In this document: positions 52,129 to 63,043 of the stretch, piece by piece
Layout: every line of letters starts with the position of its first letter
Position numbering within the stretch: position 1 is the stretch's first letter
Program-made: the position numbers and the translations under genes
From: Haliclona indistincta
Taxonomy: Eukaryota; Porifera; Demospongiae; Haplosclerida; Chalinidae
Assembly (NCBI GenBank): GCA_964017065.1
Contig: OZ024785.1
Coordinates: forward strand, 6,956,167-7,020,166
Reading direction: 5' to 3'
Length of the DNA: 64,000 nucleotides
The notes under the pieces: model-generated
Databases searched by the model: none
What the model was told of the DNA's origin: nothing
What the model saw: only the letters and a program-made list of their open reading frames with translations

Positions 52129-54326
52129 TTAATGCTATTTTGATTCTCTTAGTCGGCCGTGGTCCAAGCAGCATGATGACGATTCTCGAGACCATTTTGA
52201 GTACCCAAAAAACCAGTCAAAGATTTCCAAATGGAGACAATGTTGGAGAGTGTATCATGGAGTTAGTGGATCCATTGCTATAGCCATTGGATTTGCTCAG
52301 GTAAATAGTCCTTCCCTGTCCCTGAAGCTAGCAACCAATTGACTCTGGTTCATAGTTGCAAGTCATTAATTTTACTGATAGTAGAGGCCCTGACTAAGAT
52401 TTGTATGCATTTAATTTAGGAGAGGATAACTCAACTGTTTTAGGGTAATTTGACCCCAAGGAATAAGATGTGATATGTGCGAATTGTCTATCCACCATTT
52501 TTATCAGCAGTGTCACTAACAATAATTGCTCTATCTTCTTAACCAACCTATTTTCTGGCAACTGTTCTAAGCTAATGTGACCCTAAGGAATGTATTGGGA
52601 TGTGTGCCAAAACCAATGGCTACAGCTTTTTCAGAAATGCGTTAACATCTATTTTAAAGAGGTTAATATTTTAAGATTCTGATGGTTTAAAAACAGCACA
52701 AGTACAGGGTATTACCAACAAAAAGACACAATAATTTATTAACTTGAGGAGTCACTTAAATATAACTTAGGCAGTACAAAAAATTAATGATGTTCACAAA
52801 AATTAAGTTATTCAGTGATAGAGATTTTGCAGGATTCACCTCCTTTACACTTGCGGTATTTGCAACACTTGATTCCAGCTACATACCCTGCAGCGACATA
52901 TCCATTCTTGTGGGCACATTTACCACATGTACAAGGATCAAGAAGGTCTTCATGCTTGGAGGTAACAATACCAGGAACTATTAAATTTTCTTTGTGAAAC
53001 CATACGACTCAGCGTTCATTTCTAAACCATCTTCAAGTGGGGCTTGTATCCACAGCTGTTGTTGACAATATGCCCTTTGAATACGCTTTCTTGCATTGGC
53101 TGATGTGCAGATAATTTTCTCAAAGTCCATTTTGAGGGAATTGCTATTAAAAGCAGCAAGATGCAAGTCATCAAATGTTTCCAAGTCTTTCGTTGGCACC
53201 TTACTACAGCACTGGGATAAGCCTGTGTGGTGTCTCCCTGCACTCGTGCTCTGACTGGATGTGATATAACTAGCAAGATTTCTACGAAGCATGCAGCAAT
53301 GAAAGCTATCTATAACAATTTAACACTGATACAGAACTTTAAGTCTTTAACAATTCAGAGTTGACAGAGAAGCATGATACAGATGGCAGAAAATTGTCTA
53401 GTAAGGTGTTTTCAAATCATCAGAATCTTAAAATATTAATATCTTTAAAATAGAGTTGTTAATGCATTTCTGAAAAGCTGTAGCCATTTTTTTGCAGTGA
53501 ATATTGATTTTGGCACACATCCCAATACATTCTTTAGGGTCATATTACCTTAGAACAGTTGCTAGAAAATAGGTTACTAAATTGGTTAAGAAGATAGAGC
53601 AATTATTGTTCGTGACACTGCCGATAAAAAGGCGGATAGACAATTTTGCACATATCACATCTTATTCCTTGGGATCAAATTACCCTAAAAAAGTTGAGTT
53701 GTCCTCTCCTGAATTACAAATCTTAGTCAGGGCCTAGACTATGATTATCAGCAAGCTATAATGATCTGCCATAAATGGTCAAGCCCTTTAGTACAAGATA
53801 TTAGTGCTTTCTGCAGGGTGGTGGTACCACACCCTCCACAAGGAGGAGTGCCTGGGATGACTTCAAATCCCTGTGGTTTCCTCCCCATGAATGACAGAGG
53901 GTAGTGGTTCTGGCAAGCCACTGCCTGAGTTGTTGACGCTAATTGCACTCGCTACAGTTTGGGTGTGGGCTCTTTTTCTAACTTTCATAATAATTATTTT
54001 GTTAATTTTATCTTTGCTGGCTATATACATTTCATTTTATCGTTGCCGGCTATACAGCATGTTTCCAGTGCATTGTGTGGTTGTATAATAATATTATTCC
54101 AGCATTATCCACCACTCTGATCAACTTTATTCAGCTTTTAGCATTAAAAAAATCAACGATGTTTCATTTGTCCTCCCAGGTGACTCTTGGAGTGTTTCTA
54201 ATTGTAGCACCTCTAGTAGTCTGGGCAACATGGGCGGGGCTACTGGGAGTGTGGATCACGGTATTCGTGCTTCACGAGATCATCTTCTACACCTGCACCC
54301 GTTGCTGCAAAAGACATGACTCATAA
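49211..54326 (+). CDS. Kelch-repeat protein with C-terminal cytochrome b561 domain
   Basis: Exons 49211-49397, 49453-49578, 49634-49900, 50854-50983, 51164-51356, 51414-51589, 51645-51855, 51911-52044, 52153-52300 and 54180-54326 give 572 residues. After a signal peptide (about 1-20) come about six Kelch blades (GG pairs followed by W, e.g. YVFGGQ..DTWMYS, FIISGG..DDTWLL, FMFGGE..NNVWLL), then five membrane helices from about residue 388. Four putative haem ligands have b561 spacing: His393 (HFHGIIMYIAWG), His426 (WFVIHIICQ), His510 (VYHGVSGS) and His556 (VFVLHEI). b561 proteins pass electrons across membranes, usually from ascorbate; many animal members carry DOMON where this has Kelch. Intron 9 (1.88 kb) holds a DNA transposon; intron 3 (49901-50853) shows nothing recognisable. 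A short basic tail (CCKRHDS) would be cytosolic. Confidence 0.85.
52055..52120. repeat. (CT)n microsatellite in intron 8 of the Kelch-b561 gene
   Basis: An uninterrupted CT run about 30 bp before the acceptor at 52151-52152, followed by CACACACA. It may serve as the polypyrimidine tract. Confidence 0.88.
52386..53734. mobile_element. 1.35-kb DNA transposon with about 310-330-bp inverted arms
   Basis: The ends GGCCCTGACTAAGATTTG and CAAATCTTAGTCAGGGCC are mirrored. Arms extend to about 52695 and from about 53406 with roughly 85-90% identity by eye. TAGA borders both sides (52382-52385, 53735-53738), a possible 4-bp target duplication. The middle has - strand coding remnants: an open frame at 53292-52981 and, out of frame with it, a Cys-rich piece at about 52965-52828 (CTCGKC..KCCKYRKC). 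I cannot assign the transposase family. It lies in the last intron of the Kelch-b561 gene. Confidence 0.82.
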
Positions 54327-54565
54327 TTCATCAAACACTTTCTGACGACGTACTCAATCAATCTTTATTTTACCAGGCTACTGACATCAAACCATTCTAT
54401 CATCCTCCATCAAACTACATGTATAAATCGAGACAACATATCACTTTTTCTCATTTGTACTACTGTTAGACTTTTTTCTATAACTTCTAATTCATCACGA
54501 AATATTATCTGTTTTTGAAAATGATCGAATTTGAATAGTATATACATGTAGTACTAACACTAATA

Positions 54566-57096
54566 TCATCTCTCTTCAAATACTGTAAAAAGTGCTTCCC
54601 ACAATCTTTCAAAGTACAACACAGTTTCTGGGAATTCGTGCGAGTTGACGTAAGACAAGCACTTTTCGTAAAATTCTTGAGAGTGGTTTAAAATGTGATG
54701 TCTTGATACAGCAAAACAGTTTGATCGAGGACTGTTGTAAAATTCTGGATGACGATGGTTATAGAGAGCTTCCCACATCTCCGCCATTGTGTTGGAAACT
54801 TTCTTAATTTTATCTCCAACTTGTTTAGGATGATCTATTTTGCCCCATTCGTTAGCTTTTTGATAGTGTGATTTCACCGAGAAATGTGAGCTCCTGGCTT
54901 GCTTGACGAACTCCATAACGTCACTATAGCAAAATTTATTGCTGGGTTCGATTTCTGATGCCTCAAGGAAGACCGTGATGTTGGCTAAATGGTTGTAGTT
55001 TTTCACAATGTGGTATAAAAAAGAGTGAGCAGCTCGACCAAGGTTGGGCAAATTTTTCCAGTGACGGAACTTGAATTGTGGTAGTTCTCGAACACCCTTG
55101 TGGTAAATGTGACAGCGGTCAGCATGAGGAGATAGCCAATTTAGATTTTCTGAAAAATGAGACACAACAATTTCATAGTCAGGACTGATTTCCGGAGTAC
55201 ACGGCAAAGTGCGAGGTGAAGCTTTCATTGAGTTGACAAGGTTTGGTGTGGGATAGGTCTCCTCTGGAATATTCCTCGCCACTAAATCAGCAACTTCCAC
55301 ACCCTGCATGAGAGAGTGGTCTTGATTACCGACTTCGTACCTCCAACCACCAAACCGTCCACGTGAATACACCCCATTCAACTGCAGCCAAGGTTGAATC
55401 TTTGAGAGATAGTCATCTCGCTCATTGAAAGGCACTGGATAGCCGTGCTCTAACCTGTGGTGAAACCTCGACACAATTTGATGCTCTTTGATGAAACCGT
55501 ACTTCACAAGAGCTTCTATAGTGAAACGGAGAAGGTACTCTTCTGTCCATTGGGCAGGATTAGCACCCAATGGCTCAGCTGCCTCACACATGAGTGACCA
55601 ATACGGACCGCCAGATGGAACATGATACTCGGAGTATTTGGAGAACAGAGTCACCCGATAGAATGGAGAGTCAGCGTCTGGAAAATAAATCCAACATTTA
55701 TCAACCAACATCGGATTAGCCTGGCCCTTTAATCCAATCCCAATCACATGAGTGTGTGAGTAGATGAACTTTTTAGCAATCTTTTTCATATCTTGTGCTT
55801 TCTCATCAAAGTCGCTCGCCATGCCTACAAGTTCATCAAGCGGCGCTGTCGTTATTAAAGTGTCGTAGTTGAGATCATAAGACAGATCCTTGTTGTCGTC
55901 AACTTGGACATGCAGTACCTTACCAGTGAAGTTAATTTTAGTCACTTTATGTCGATAATGAATCCAGCTATTTGGAATGCCGTTAGCGACACTCTTCCAG
56001 ATGCCGCCAGTCCCTCCCTCGCGAGGAAAACGAAAGAACCGATTCGGTCCCCAGCTCGAATCCTGGTCTTTCTGTACGCCGCCTTTTTCAGTTTCTGCAA
56101 TCTTAGCCTTGATCTTCTTCACGTCAGGCACAGCCACTCTCTCGCCTACCCACACGGCATTCATTCTCTTTGCCTCCACTGTCCAGACCTTCTTGTTGTA
56201 CCTTCTCATGAACACTTCACACAAACCCTTGCCAAAATTCTTTAGGAGCCACTGATCAAAATTCTTTGGTTTTGCCCTAATAGGATGCCGAGTGATTTCT
56301 TCAAGTCCCTTCAAGGATTTGTCCCGATTCTTCTTAGCCATGACGTGAATATTGTGCTGCACTGGATAAGGAATGAACTTTCGAACATCATCCGAGTCTT
56401 TCATGAATGCAAAAGCGGCTCTCTTCAGAGTGTTCCATAGTGGTATCGCATTGTCCAGAGTCTTATCGAAGTACTTGTAGTGAGAAAAAACCACATGCCC
56501 TCCCATGTCCCAGAGAAACCCCTTCTTGTCAAGCATTGATGTAGCAAGCCCTCCAGCATGTGCCTCCTTCTCAAGAATCACAACTTGAGTGTTGCCGTTT
56601 AAAATGCCTAGCTCATACAATCTGCGAGCTGCTCCGAGACCTGTGGGACCAGTGCCTATAATCACAATACGCTGCTTCTTCGCTACGTCAATCAGAGGTC
56701 CTGAACACTTTTGGAGTGGTTTTAAAGTGGGCACTGTTACCATCTACAGCAAGACAAAGAAAAACATCTCAAAAACATTTCATAGTGACAGCATGCTAGC
56801 ATATGCTAGTGACATTAGCTAGGTATATACAAAAGCATGCAAAAGTAAAGATCCACATCTAGTATTTACCATGGTGGCGGTAGACTCGAGCCTTGCATCG
56901 CCTGATCTTCCGCCTGAACAAGGACAGTCAGAGAGATGCATGCATGGTTACAGTACCAGTACTAATAGCTGTTACCTGGAGCAACCATGGCAGACAATGA
57001 ATTGAACTTGAAAAAGACAACTAAAAGGATGAGACCCATAATCACTCCCAGTATGAACTTTTTGTTCTTCATGACTCGTCCCACTTTGTTCTCCAT
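54566..57096 (-). CDS. glf: membrane-anchored UDP-galactopyranose mutase with C-terminal DUF3431-like domain
   Basis: Exons 57096-56976, 56913-56870 and 56743-54566 give 780 residues. The first exon encodes a type II signal anchor (hydrophobic GVIMGLILLVVFF, about residues 17-30). The core begins with a Rossmann FAD motif (VIIGTGPTGLGAAR, about 83-96) and keeps eukaryotic UGM signatures: KVWTVEAKRM, WVGERVAVP, FRFPREGGTGGIW and GGWRYEVGNQDHS. UGM converts UDP-galactopyranose to UDP-galactofuranose, the donor for galactofuranose glycans. After about residue 600 comes an extra region of about 180 residues (IVVSHFSENLNWLSPH, LPNLGRAAHSFLYHIV, ITVFLEAS, LYFERLWEALF) that resembles DUF3431, a putative glycosyltransferase-like family. 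The UGM call is firm; the DUF3431 call is from recalled motifs only. It ends 239 bp from the Kelch-b561 stop, convergent. Confidence 0.85.
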
Positions 57097-57198
57097 AATC
57101 TTATACTGAAACTGGAGCGTTTATGTACAACTCGAGCACACGTCCCTGAAGGAGGCGGAGTTTCATATTCCACATGTATTATAATCTATGATACAATT

Positions 57199-57242
57199 AA
57201 GGGCTCATCAAACTAGCGGGCTTCGCGGTTCGACAAGCCCTT
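57199..57242. mobile_element. miniature relative of the hairpin MITE at 6015
   Basis: AAGGGCTCATCAAACTAGCG through CGGTTCGACAAGCCCTT has the same inverted ends as the element at 6015-6149 with the centre removed. It sits between the UGM start and the TBCC stop. Confidence 0.6.
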
Positions 57243-57268
57243 GCGAAACAATAATAATAAATAAATTA

Positions 57269-58663
57269 TTAGCAAGTGTTATGCTTTGCGGATTCCGACA
57301 GAAGAGACCAATTTGGAGAAGGCTCTTTACTCGATAACCAGTTAAAGTCATCAATCTTGTTCCAGCTATTCGCTTCGTGTGACAAACCGGCATCCTAAAA
57401 AGAAAGGAAAAATAATCTTCGTGCTGTGCTGATAGATATAAGCTAGGCTCACAGTGAAATGTGCTTCAAAGCCAGGATACTGCCAGTTGTACGTAGAGAA
57501 CTGCAGCCCAGTACAGTCCTCGATGATCGGGTGACTGGTTATATGAAGATTGAACACAGATGAATGAGTACTGTGGACCCTTAACTAGAAATAGGGAAAA
57601 TAAAATAAAAAGGTTTTTGATACAGAATTGTGAATTTTGCGATTTGACTATGTATGTTCGTGAGTAAAATTTTGATGCTCCAATAATAGGGATTACATAG
57701 TTATGTATCTATATGTCACGTATAGCTCTTGTGCTCTTACCTGTTGACAAGCCACGGTAAAATTACAGTTACTACAATCATCCACAAACACTGATCGATA
57801 TACTGGACCAAACTGAAACCTACAAATTAAATCAACATTGTTAATCACTATGACAACATCGAGTCCACTATACCTGCATTCACGCATGTTACTACAGTGT
57901 ACAGTGCCAGGCACACCACGAATTCTCACAACACAGTTCGAGAGGTTACACAATGCCACGTCCTGTCCACGAACAGCATCATCCTGTATTCCAAAATCAT
58001 GGAAACCAACCAACACCAAATTCCTCTACCTTTAGTTCAATATCTTCGCCTGTCTTATCTCTGATATCCACTGCACTAGTTATAAGTGCACTCATTTTTT
58101 CAGTAGTACCACTACTCTTTCCACTGTCAACATTCTCGCTAGGTATTGCTTTGCCTCCTACAGGAGCTATCCTCTTGCGAGACTTGAAAGCAAACTTCTT
58201 CTTAGGCTGAAGTTGATCTTTTTGTGATAAATAGTTAAGTTGTAACCGCCCAATCAACTGCAAGGAAAGCAAACAGTACAAAATAGCTTAGCTAAACTCC
58301 TCCCCAAACCTCTTGTGATGTGCGAACGTCATATGCAGTTAGGAATAAAGTGGAGTCTGTGAGGTATTTCTGGAGTGCCTGCACTTCATTGGCTATCTCA
58401 TGAAAACTCTGCTGTACCTGATCACGAGGGACCTCAGCAGCACTTGAAAGCATCTCTAAAAGAGCAGAATCAATACATTGTATAGACCCATGCCACTACC
58501 ACATGCCTTCGATAGAGGCTCTCTTCTTTGAGAACTCCTCAATAAAGTAGGTAGTTGTGTGCTCCTCAACTGTGATCTTCTCTTTCTCCAGTCGTTGCTC
58601 CTCTAAGGCAGCCCGTCTTGCCTCATCTCTGAGCCTCAGTCGTTCAGTAACTTCATTGGACAT
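57269..58663 (-). CDS. TBCC: tubulin-binding cofactor C
   Basis: Exons 58663-58507, 58455-58310, 58257-58030, 57983-57874, 57819-57741, 57584-57453 and 57394-57269 give 325 residues, close to the human length. TBCC is the GTPase-activating chaperone that releases native alpha/beta-tubulin from the cofactor complex. The N-terminus is a charged coiled-coil/spectrin-like region (RLRLRDEARRAALEEQRLEK). The C-terminal beta-helix TBCC domain has VFVDDCSNCNFTVACQQLRV, where the Arg after CQQL is the family's arginine finger, plus HITSHPIIEDCTGLQFS and the closing IDDFNWL. Intron 1 only fits as a GC-AG intron (GAAG|GCATGT). The start codon faces U2AF1. Confidence 0.93.
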
Positions 58664-58802
58664 GCTGAAAAGAGCGGTTTTGGTCGTGATTATTCTAATT
58701 GAAGCGCACCTCAGGACTAGACTAGTACACGCCTCAAAAATTATTTTGGCGGTAAAACCACGCCTGTTGGGCGGAGTGTCATCGCAAGCGTGACGTTCAA
58801 AG
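58664..58802. promoter_or_regulatory. bidirectional promoter between TBCC and U2AF1
   Basis: Only 139 bp separate the divergent ATGs of two housekeeping genes. The interval is locally GC-rich (CACGCCTGTTGGGCGGAGTG) and has no TATA box. Confidence 0.5.
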
Positions 58803-59943
58803 ATGGCCGAGTATCTTGCTTCGATTTTTGGGACCGAGAAAGACAAGTAAGTACCTTTGGAACACATCTAAACAAAACTTAAAAAAAAAATCAAATTTCT
58901 GTCTTGTTAAAAATTACCTTAACCCTATCTTCCTCTCTCCCACACAGGGTAAATTGCTCCTTCTATTTCAAAATAGGAGCTTGTCGTCACGGTGATAGGT
59001 GCTCTCGACTGCACAACAAGCCTACCTTCAGCCAGGTAGGACCAACTATGACATCCATCACCTTTTGTATTGAATTCCTTCCTCTGTGTAGACCATACTA
59101 CTTCAGAACATGTACCAAAATCCCAACAACCAGACGCAGAACCCTGGAATACAAGCTAGTCAGTGTAGATCTCTCATCCTTGCTCTTATCCTTATCTCTT
59201 TTTAAAGTACCCAAGGAAGTTGAAATGGCTCACTACGAGGAGTTTTTTGAAGACGTTTTTGTCGAGTGTGAGGAGAAGGTATGATCTGTTCGAGTATGAT
59301 TCTTTCTGTGTAACTTGCTAACGTTCTCTCAGTATGGTTTTATTGAGAAAATGAATGTTTGTGATAATCTTGGAGACCATCTGGTTGGCAATGTCTATAT
59401 AAAGGTTAGCAAGAAAAGAGTTGTGCTAGCGTACTTCCATTCCGTCGCATTTTTTCAGTTTTCAGATGAAGAGACGGCAGAGAATGCTGTTCAGAATCTC
59501 AACAATCGCTGGTTTAATGGACAGCCAATTCACGCTGAGCTCTCTCCTGTCACTGACTTCAGAGAGGCTTGCTGTAGACAGTATGACAACGGGTCAGTGG
59601 TATAACATTGTATCACACGTGATTGATGTGTGTGCCTCCAGAGAGTGTACTCGTGGTGGATTCTGTAATTTTATGCATCGGAAGAAGATTTCAAAAGAGC
59701 TAGAGTAAGTTAAATTCACAATCAACTGTGTAGCTTTGTTTACTTGGCGAGCATTTTAGCAGTTTTTGGTTGGTTGTAATACTTGTTACACGAGTCTTGC
59801 TCTTCAGGAGATTCCTGTATGGTGGGCCTCGTCGCTTTGGGCGAGGAAGAAGCCGTTCCAAGAGCAGAGACAGAGGGGATAGAGACGGGCAAAGAAGTAG
59901 GGAAAGATATCGTTCCAGATCTCCTCGTCGCAGGCGCTACTAA
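58803..59943 (+). CDS. U2AF1: splicing factor U2AF small subunit (U2AF35)
   Basis: Exons 58803-58846, 58948-59035, 59092-59158, 59208-59278, 59333-59404, 59459-59592, 59642-59704 and 59808-59943 give 224 residues. U2AF35 recognises the AG at 3' splice sites as partner of U2AF65. The N-terminal [20 protein letters not shown] and first CCCH zinc finger ([20 protein letters not shown]) are essentially identical to vertebrates. The UHM domain ([36 protein letters not shown]) and second zinc finger ([12 protein letters not shown]) follow, then a short RS tail ending RSPRRRRY. The exon 3 donor is ambiguous: 59158 or eight bases later both keep the frame. Confidence 0.96.
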
Positions 59944-60227
59944 CTCCTTGGACTCACACACATGCACGCACAAACCACTTCATGGTGGTGATTTGAGAGT
60001 TGCTTGTTTGTGAACACGATTGTACCTCAGCTGGTAAACTTTTGTTGTGGAGCATAGTGTGATAAATACCAAATACTTACGTTATCACTAAATGAATCTG
60101 TTACATCATTATAACCATTGATGCTATATAAACAAGGCTTCATAGTACAGTACAGTTTATACAAAAAATATGACATCTGCAAAATAGCGGTGAAATAGAG
60201 TGTTGTTGCACACACACACAGACTGGG

Positions 60228-61412
60228 TCATGTGCAGTAAGGGTGAGATTGTGAGCTGCTGTTTATGGGTGACATTTCTTCTGATGATACTCTTTTCGTG
60301 CACCTTTTCAGGAACGATAAAATAAACGAGTCCCTCACTTTCTTTGTGAAGAGGCAGAAAATGATAGAATTGACAAACCCTTGAGCAGAATCGCCAACAC
60401 CCTGATGCAAAAATTGAAAAAGAATTTTGTGAGAAATTGCAACTTACCCCAAGGCCTAGCAATATCAGGAACAGCGGACAAGGAAGACTAAAATGGTGGA
60501 TTTGATTCAGGAAAAAGCTCCAAATTTTTAGCACAATGAAGACAATTGGCACGGCTAGCAGTTTTGCCCTCACTCTCTTCACAACTTTATCCATTGGGTC
60601 GTGAGAGTCAGAATTATTCTAATGAAGATTAAATCAATATTAATTGTGTGGTATTTTCATTGCCCCTTGGTCATTTATCAACACCTTGAGAAATGTCTGG
60701 CTTAGTGTAAACATTATGGTGACCACCAACTCACCTTCAGTCTCTGATACAAAATCAATGATATAGCAATGACTGGGAGTAGGACTATAGCTACAGCTGC
60801 CCAGAAGTCGTATCCAAACAGCACTGTAAACTCTCGTGCAGTTTCTCCGTACAAGTTAAGAGTGCACCAGCCTGAGCCTCTGTTTGGTGAATAGCCTAGT
60901 TTGTTGGTCAGTGCATACCAGAGGGCTGTGATAAGAGGCAATCCATAGCAGACTAGGTAATATCCAAATACTGATCTGTGAGCTAGTTTACTGCTTTCCA
61001 GCATCAGCATGAAGTAGCAGTAGATAGATATTGATATTGTCCACAGCAGAGCTGCCAGGTTGCTATAGACAAGAATGGCTGCTTGGATGGTGCAAAGAGT
61101 TGTGTATGTTTTGCTGAGATCGTCGGAGAGGTTGGAATTTGCGTTGGCACTGAAATTCATCGCAATTCCGACCAGCATCGACAGAGACGAGAAGAAGTCC
61201 ATAACGGAGAGGTGCACCAATATTTCTCTCGTCTTGCTCCGAAGTCGCTTGTAGCAGACGTAGGACAGAACGATGCAGCTCGAACCGAGCATCGAGAGAA
61301 TGCAAACAAACCCTGCTATCACCTTGATTGGCTCTGGTGTTTTGTTGATGTAGCCATTGACACATACGGGTTTGTCCGACACGTTTCCAGCAAATATTAT
61401 GGAACCGTTCAT
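60228..61412 (-). CDS. GPR157: GPR157-like seven-transmembrane receptor, copy 1
   Basis: Exons 61412-60735, 60618-60448 and 60401-60228 give 340 residues with seven hydrophobic helices. Diagnostic pieces shared with GPR157: REILVHLSVMDFFS (helix 2), WTISISIYCYFML (helix 3), GWCTL (extracellular loop 2), AVPIVFIVLKIWSF (helix 6) and GVGDSAQGFVNSIIFCLF (helix 7). The N-terminus is short and carries NGS and NVS glycosylation sites, without a signal peptide. GPR157 is a G-protein-coupled receptor related to cAMP-type/secretin-type families; ligand here unknown. Its two neighbours share the same three-exon structure. Confidence 0.85.
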
Positions 61413-61611
61413 TTTAGCGGCCGGTTCGGCCTCGGTATATCAGTCACGAGCCAAGAAAGAACTGCAAACTCTGCGACAGGTGTCTGCCATGCATCAGCTG
61501 GTAATGAATATAAATTATAACTTTATTTAGTACATTATAGATATGAATAATTATGTTTGGGTTTACATGAATAAAATTGACAATAAAATTAATATTAATT
61601 TTTTTCCTTTT

Positions 61612-62804
61612 CTAGTCATCTTCCACATCGAACTCTGACTGAAGAGTCATTGCAGAAGAATCTTTACGTTCTTTTAAGAACCAGCAGAAACGCAAAGGAA
61701 TTAACTTAATCGAGTGTCTTAGCCTTTTGTTGAAAGCACAAAAGATGATTGCATTAAAAAATCCCTGTCCTGAATCTCCAATGCCCTGTAAAATTTTTCG
61801 AAAATTTGTTATTGTAAAAATAGCACTACTCACAGCAAGAAAAAGCAGTGTCAGCACAAAAGTACATGACAAGGTCCCTTCACTGCTGTTGATGGTCATT
61901 TCAACTAAAAGAAAACTCCAAAACCGCAGAACTATGAAGACTATAGGAATAGCAACCAACTTCACCTCTGCACTCCAAAGCACATTTCCTATTGAGCTGT
62001 GTTTCACCTGTACAGAAAGTAAACCGTTTATAAATATTTATAATAAACGAATAATGTTACAATTCGGAAAATCATAATAGAAAAACAAAGTGAACCAAAC
62101 AAACTCACTTGAAGTTTCAGTTTTATTAACAGTGAGACACATAAAATGGGTAGAAGGATGAAGGTGAAGTACAGCCACAGGGTGCCGCCAAAGAAGAGAG
62201 TGAAATGATCAGTGTTCCCGTCACCCTTGGTTATGATCAAGGAGCACCATCCTGACCCACCGACTGGTGTGTGTCCAAGTCTCTTAGTGGCTGTAAACCA
62301 TGCCGTCATTAACAGTGATCCACCATAGCACAATACATAGCTAGCATACACAGAGTACTGGGCAGTCCCTTGTTTAGTCGACATTACTCGTAGGTAAAAG
62401 TACACAGCCATAGCAGTTGTCCAGAGGATTGAGCCAAGTCCACCAAACATCGAGAAGAATGCTTGAGCAACACAGAAACCATTGACTGTCTCCAAATAAG
62501 GAGTAATAGTTAGATGTGGAGAAAACAGTGGAGCCAGGAGATGGTTGAAGTCAACAGCTATTCCTATGAAGTTAGCACATGAAACGATGAAGTCTGCTAC
62601 AGAAATGTGCACAAGAATTTCTCGCGCCTTTGTTCGCATTTCTTTGAAGCAAATGTAGGAAAAGATGATCAGTAGAGCACCACACATCGACAAGACACAG
62701 GTGATAGCAGCCACGACCTTGATGTACAGCGGAGTGGTGTTGACATGGCCGTCAACACACGCTGGCAAAGTCAAAAAAGACGCGTTAAAGATTACGTCCG
62801 CCAT
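61612..62804 (-). CDS. GPR157: GPR157-like seven-transmembrane receptor, copy 2
   Basis: Exons 62804-62109, 62007-61834 and 61785-61612 give 347 residues. Conserved blocks are REILVHISVADFIVS, WTTAMAVYFYLRV, GWCSLIIT, AIPIVFIVLRFWSFLL and GIGDSGQGFFNAIIFCAF. It ends with a short acidic tail (EFDVEDD). Tandem paralogue of its neighbours, in the same orientation, about 200 bp from the copy 1 start. Confidence 0.87.
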
Positions 62805-63043
62805 AGCTTGTAGAGATTCTCGTTCAAGTCCACGGCAACTAGCCCGAGCGAGGCAGGCAGTTCAGGCCCACCCAAGCCGACCATAAGCAAACTCAGGCAG
62901 TGTACACTGTACAAATATGGCGCATTTACTAGAGCACTGAAAGAGATTCATTGTTTTTGCTTAACAGTATTCATACATACATGGGCATGACAGCTGTAAA
63001 GTGGTTTAATGCACACTAAATACTGAATCACAATTCACAACAG

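Noticed and set aside
52981..53292. 103-codon - strand frame as a host gene nested in the Kelch-b561 intron
   Set aside because: It lies between the inverted arms of a transposon, so it is treated as element-derived remnant coding sequence.
53891..54088. 65-codon frame with hydrophobic stretch
   Set aside because: Sits in intron 9 of the Kelch-b561 gene just before its last exon; no splice sites join it in frame and the b561 helices are complete without it.
55904..56255. Frames of about 100 codons on + opposite the UGM gene
   Set aside because: Antisense shadows of a long conserved coding exon.
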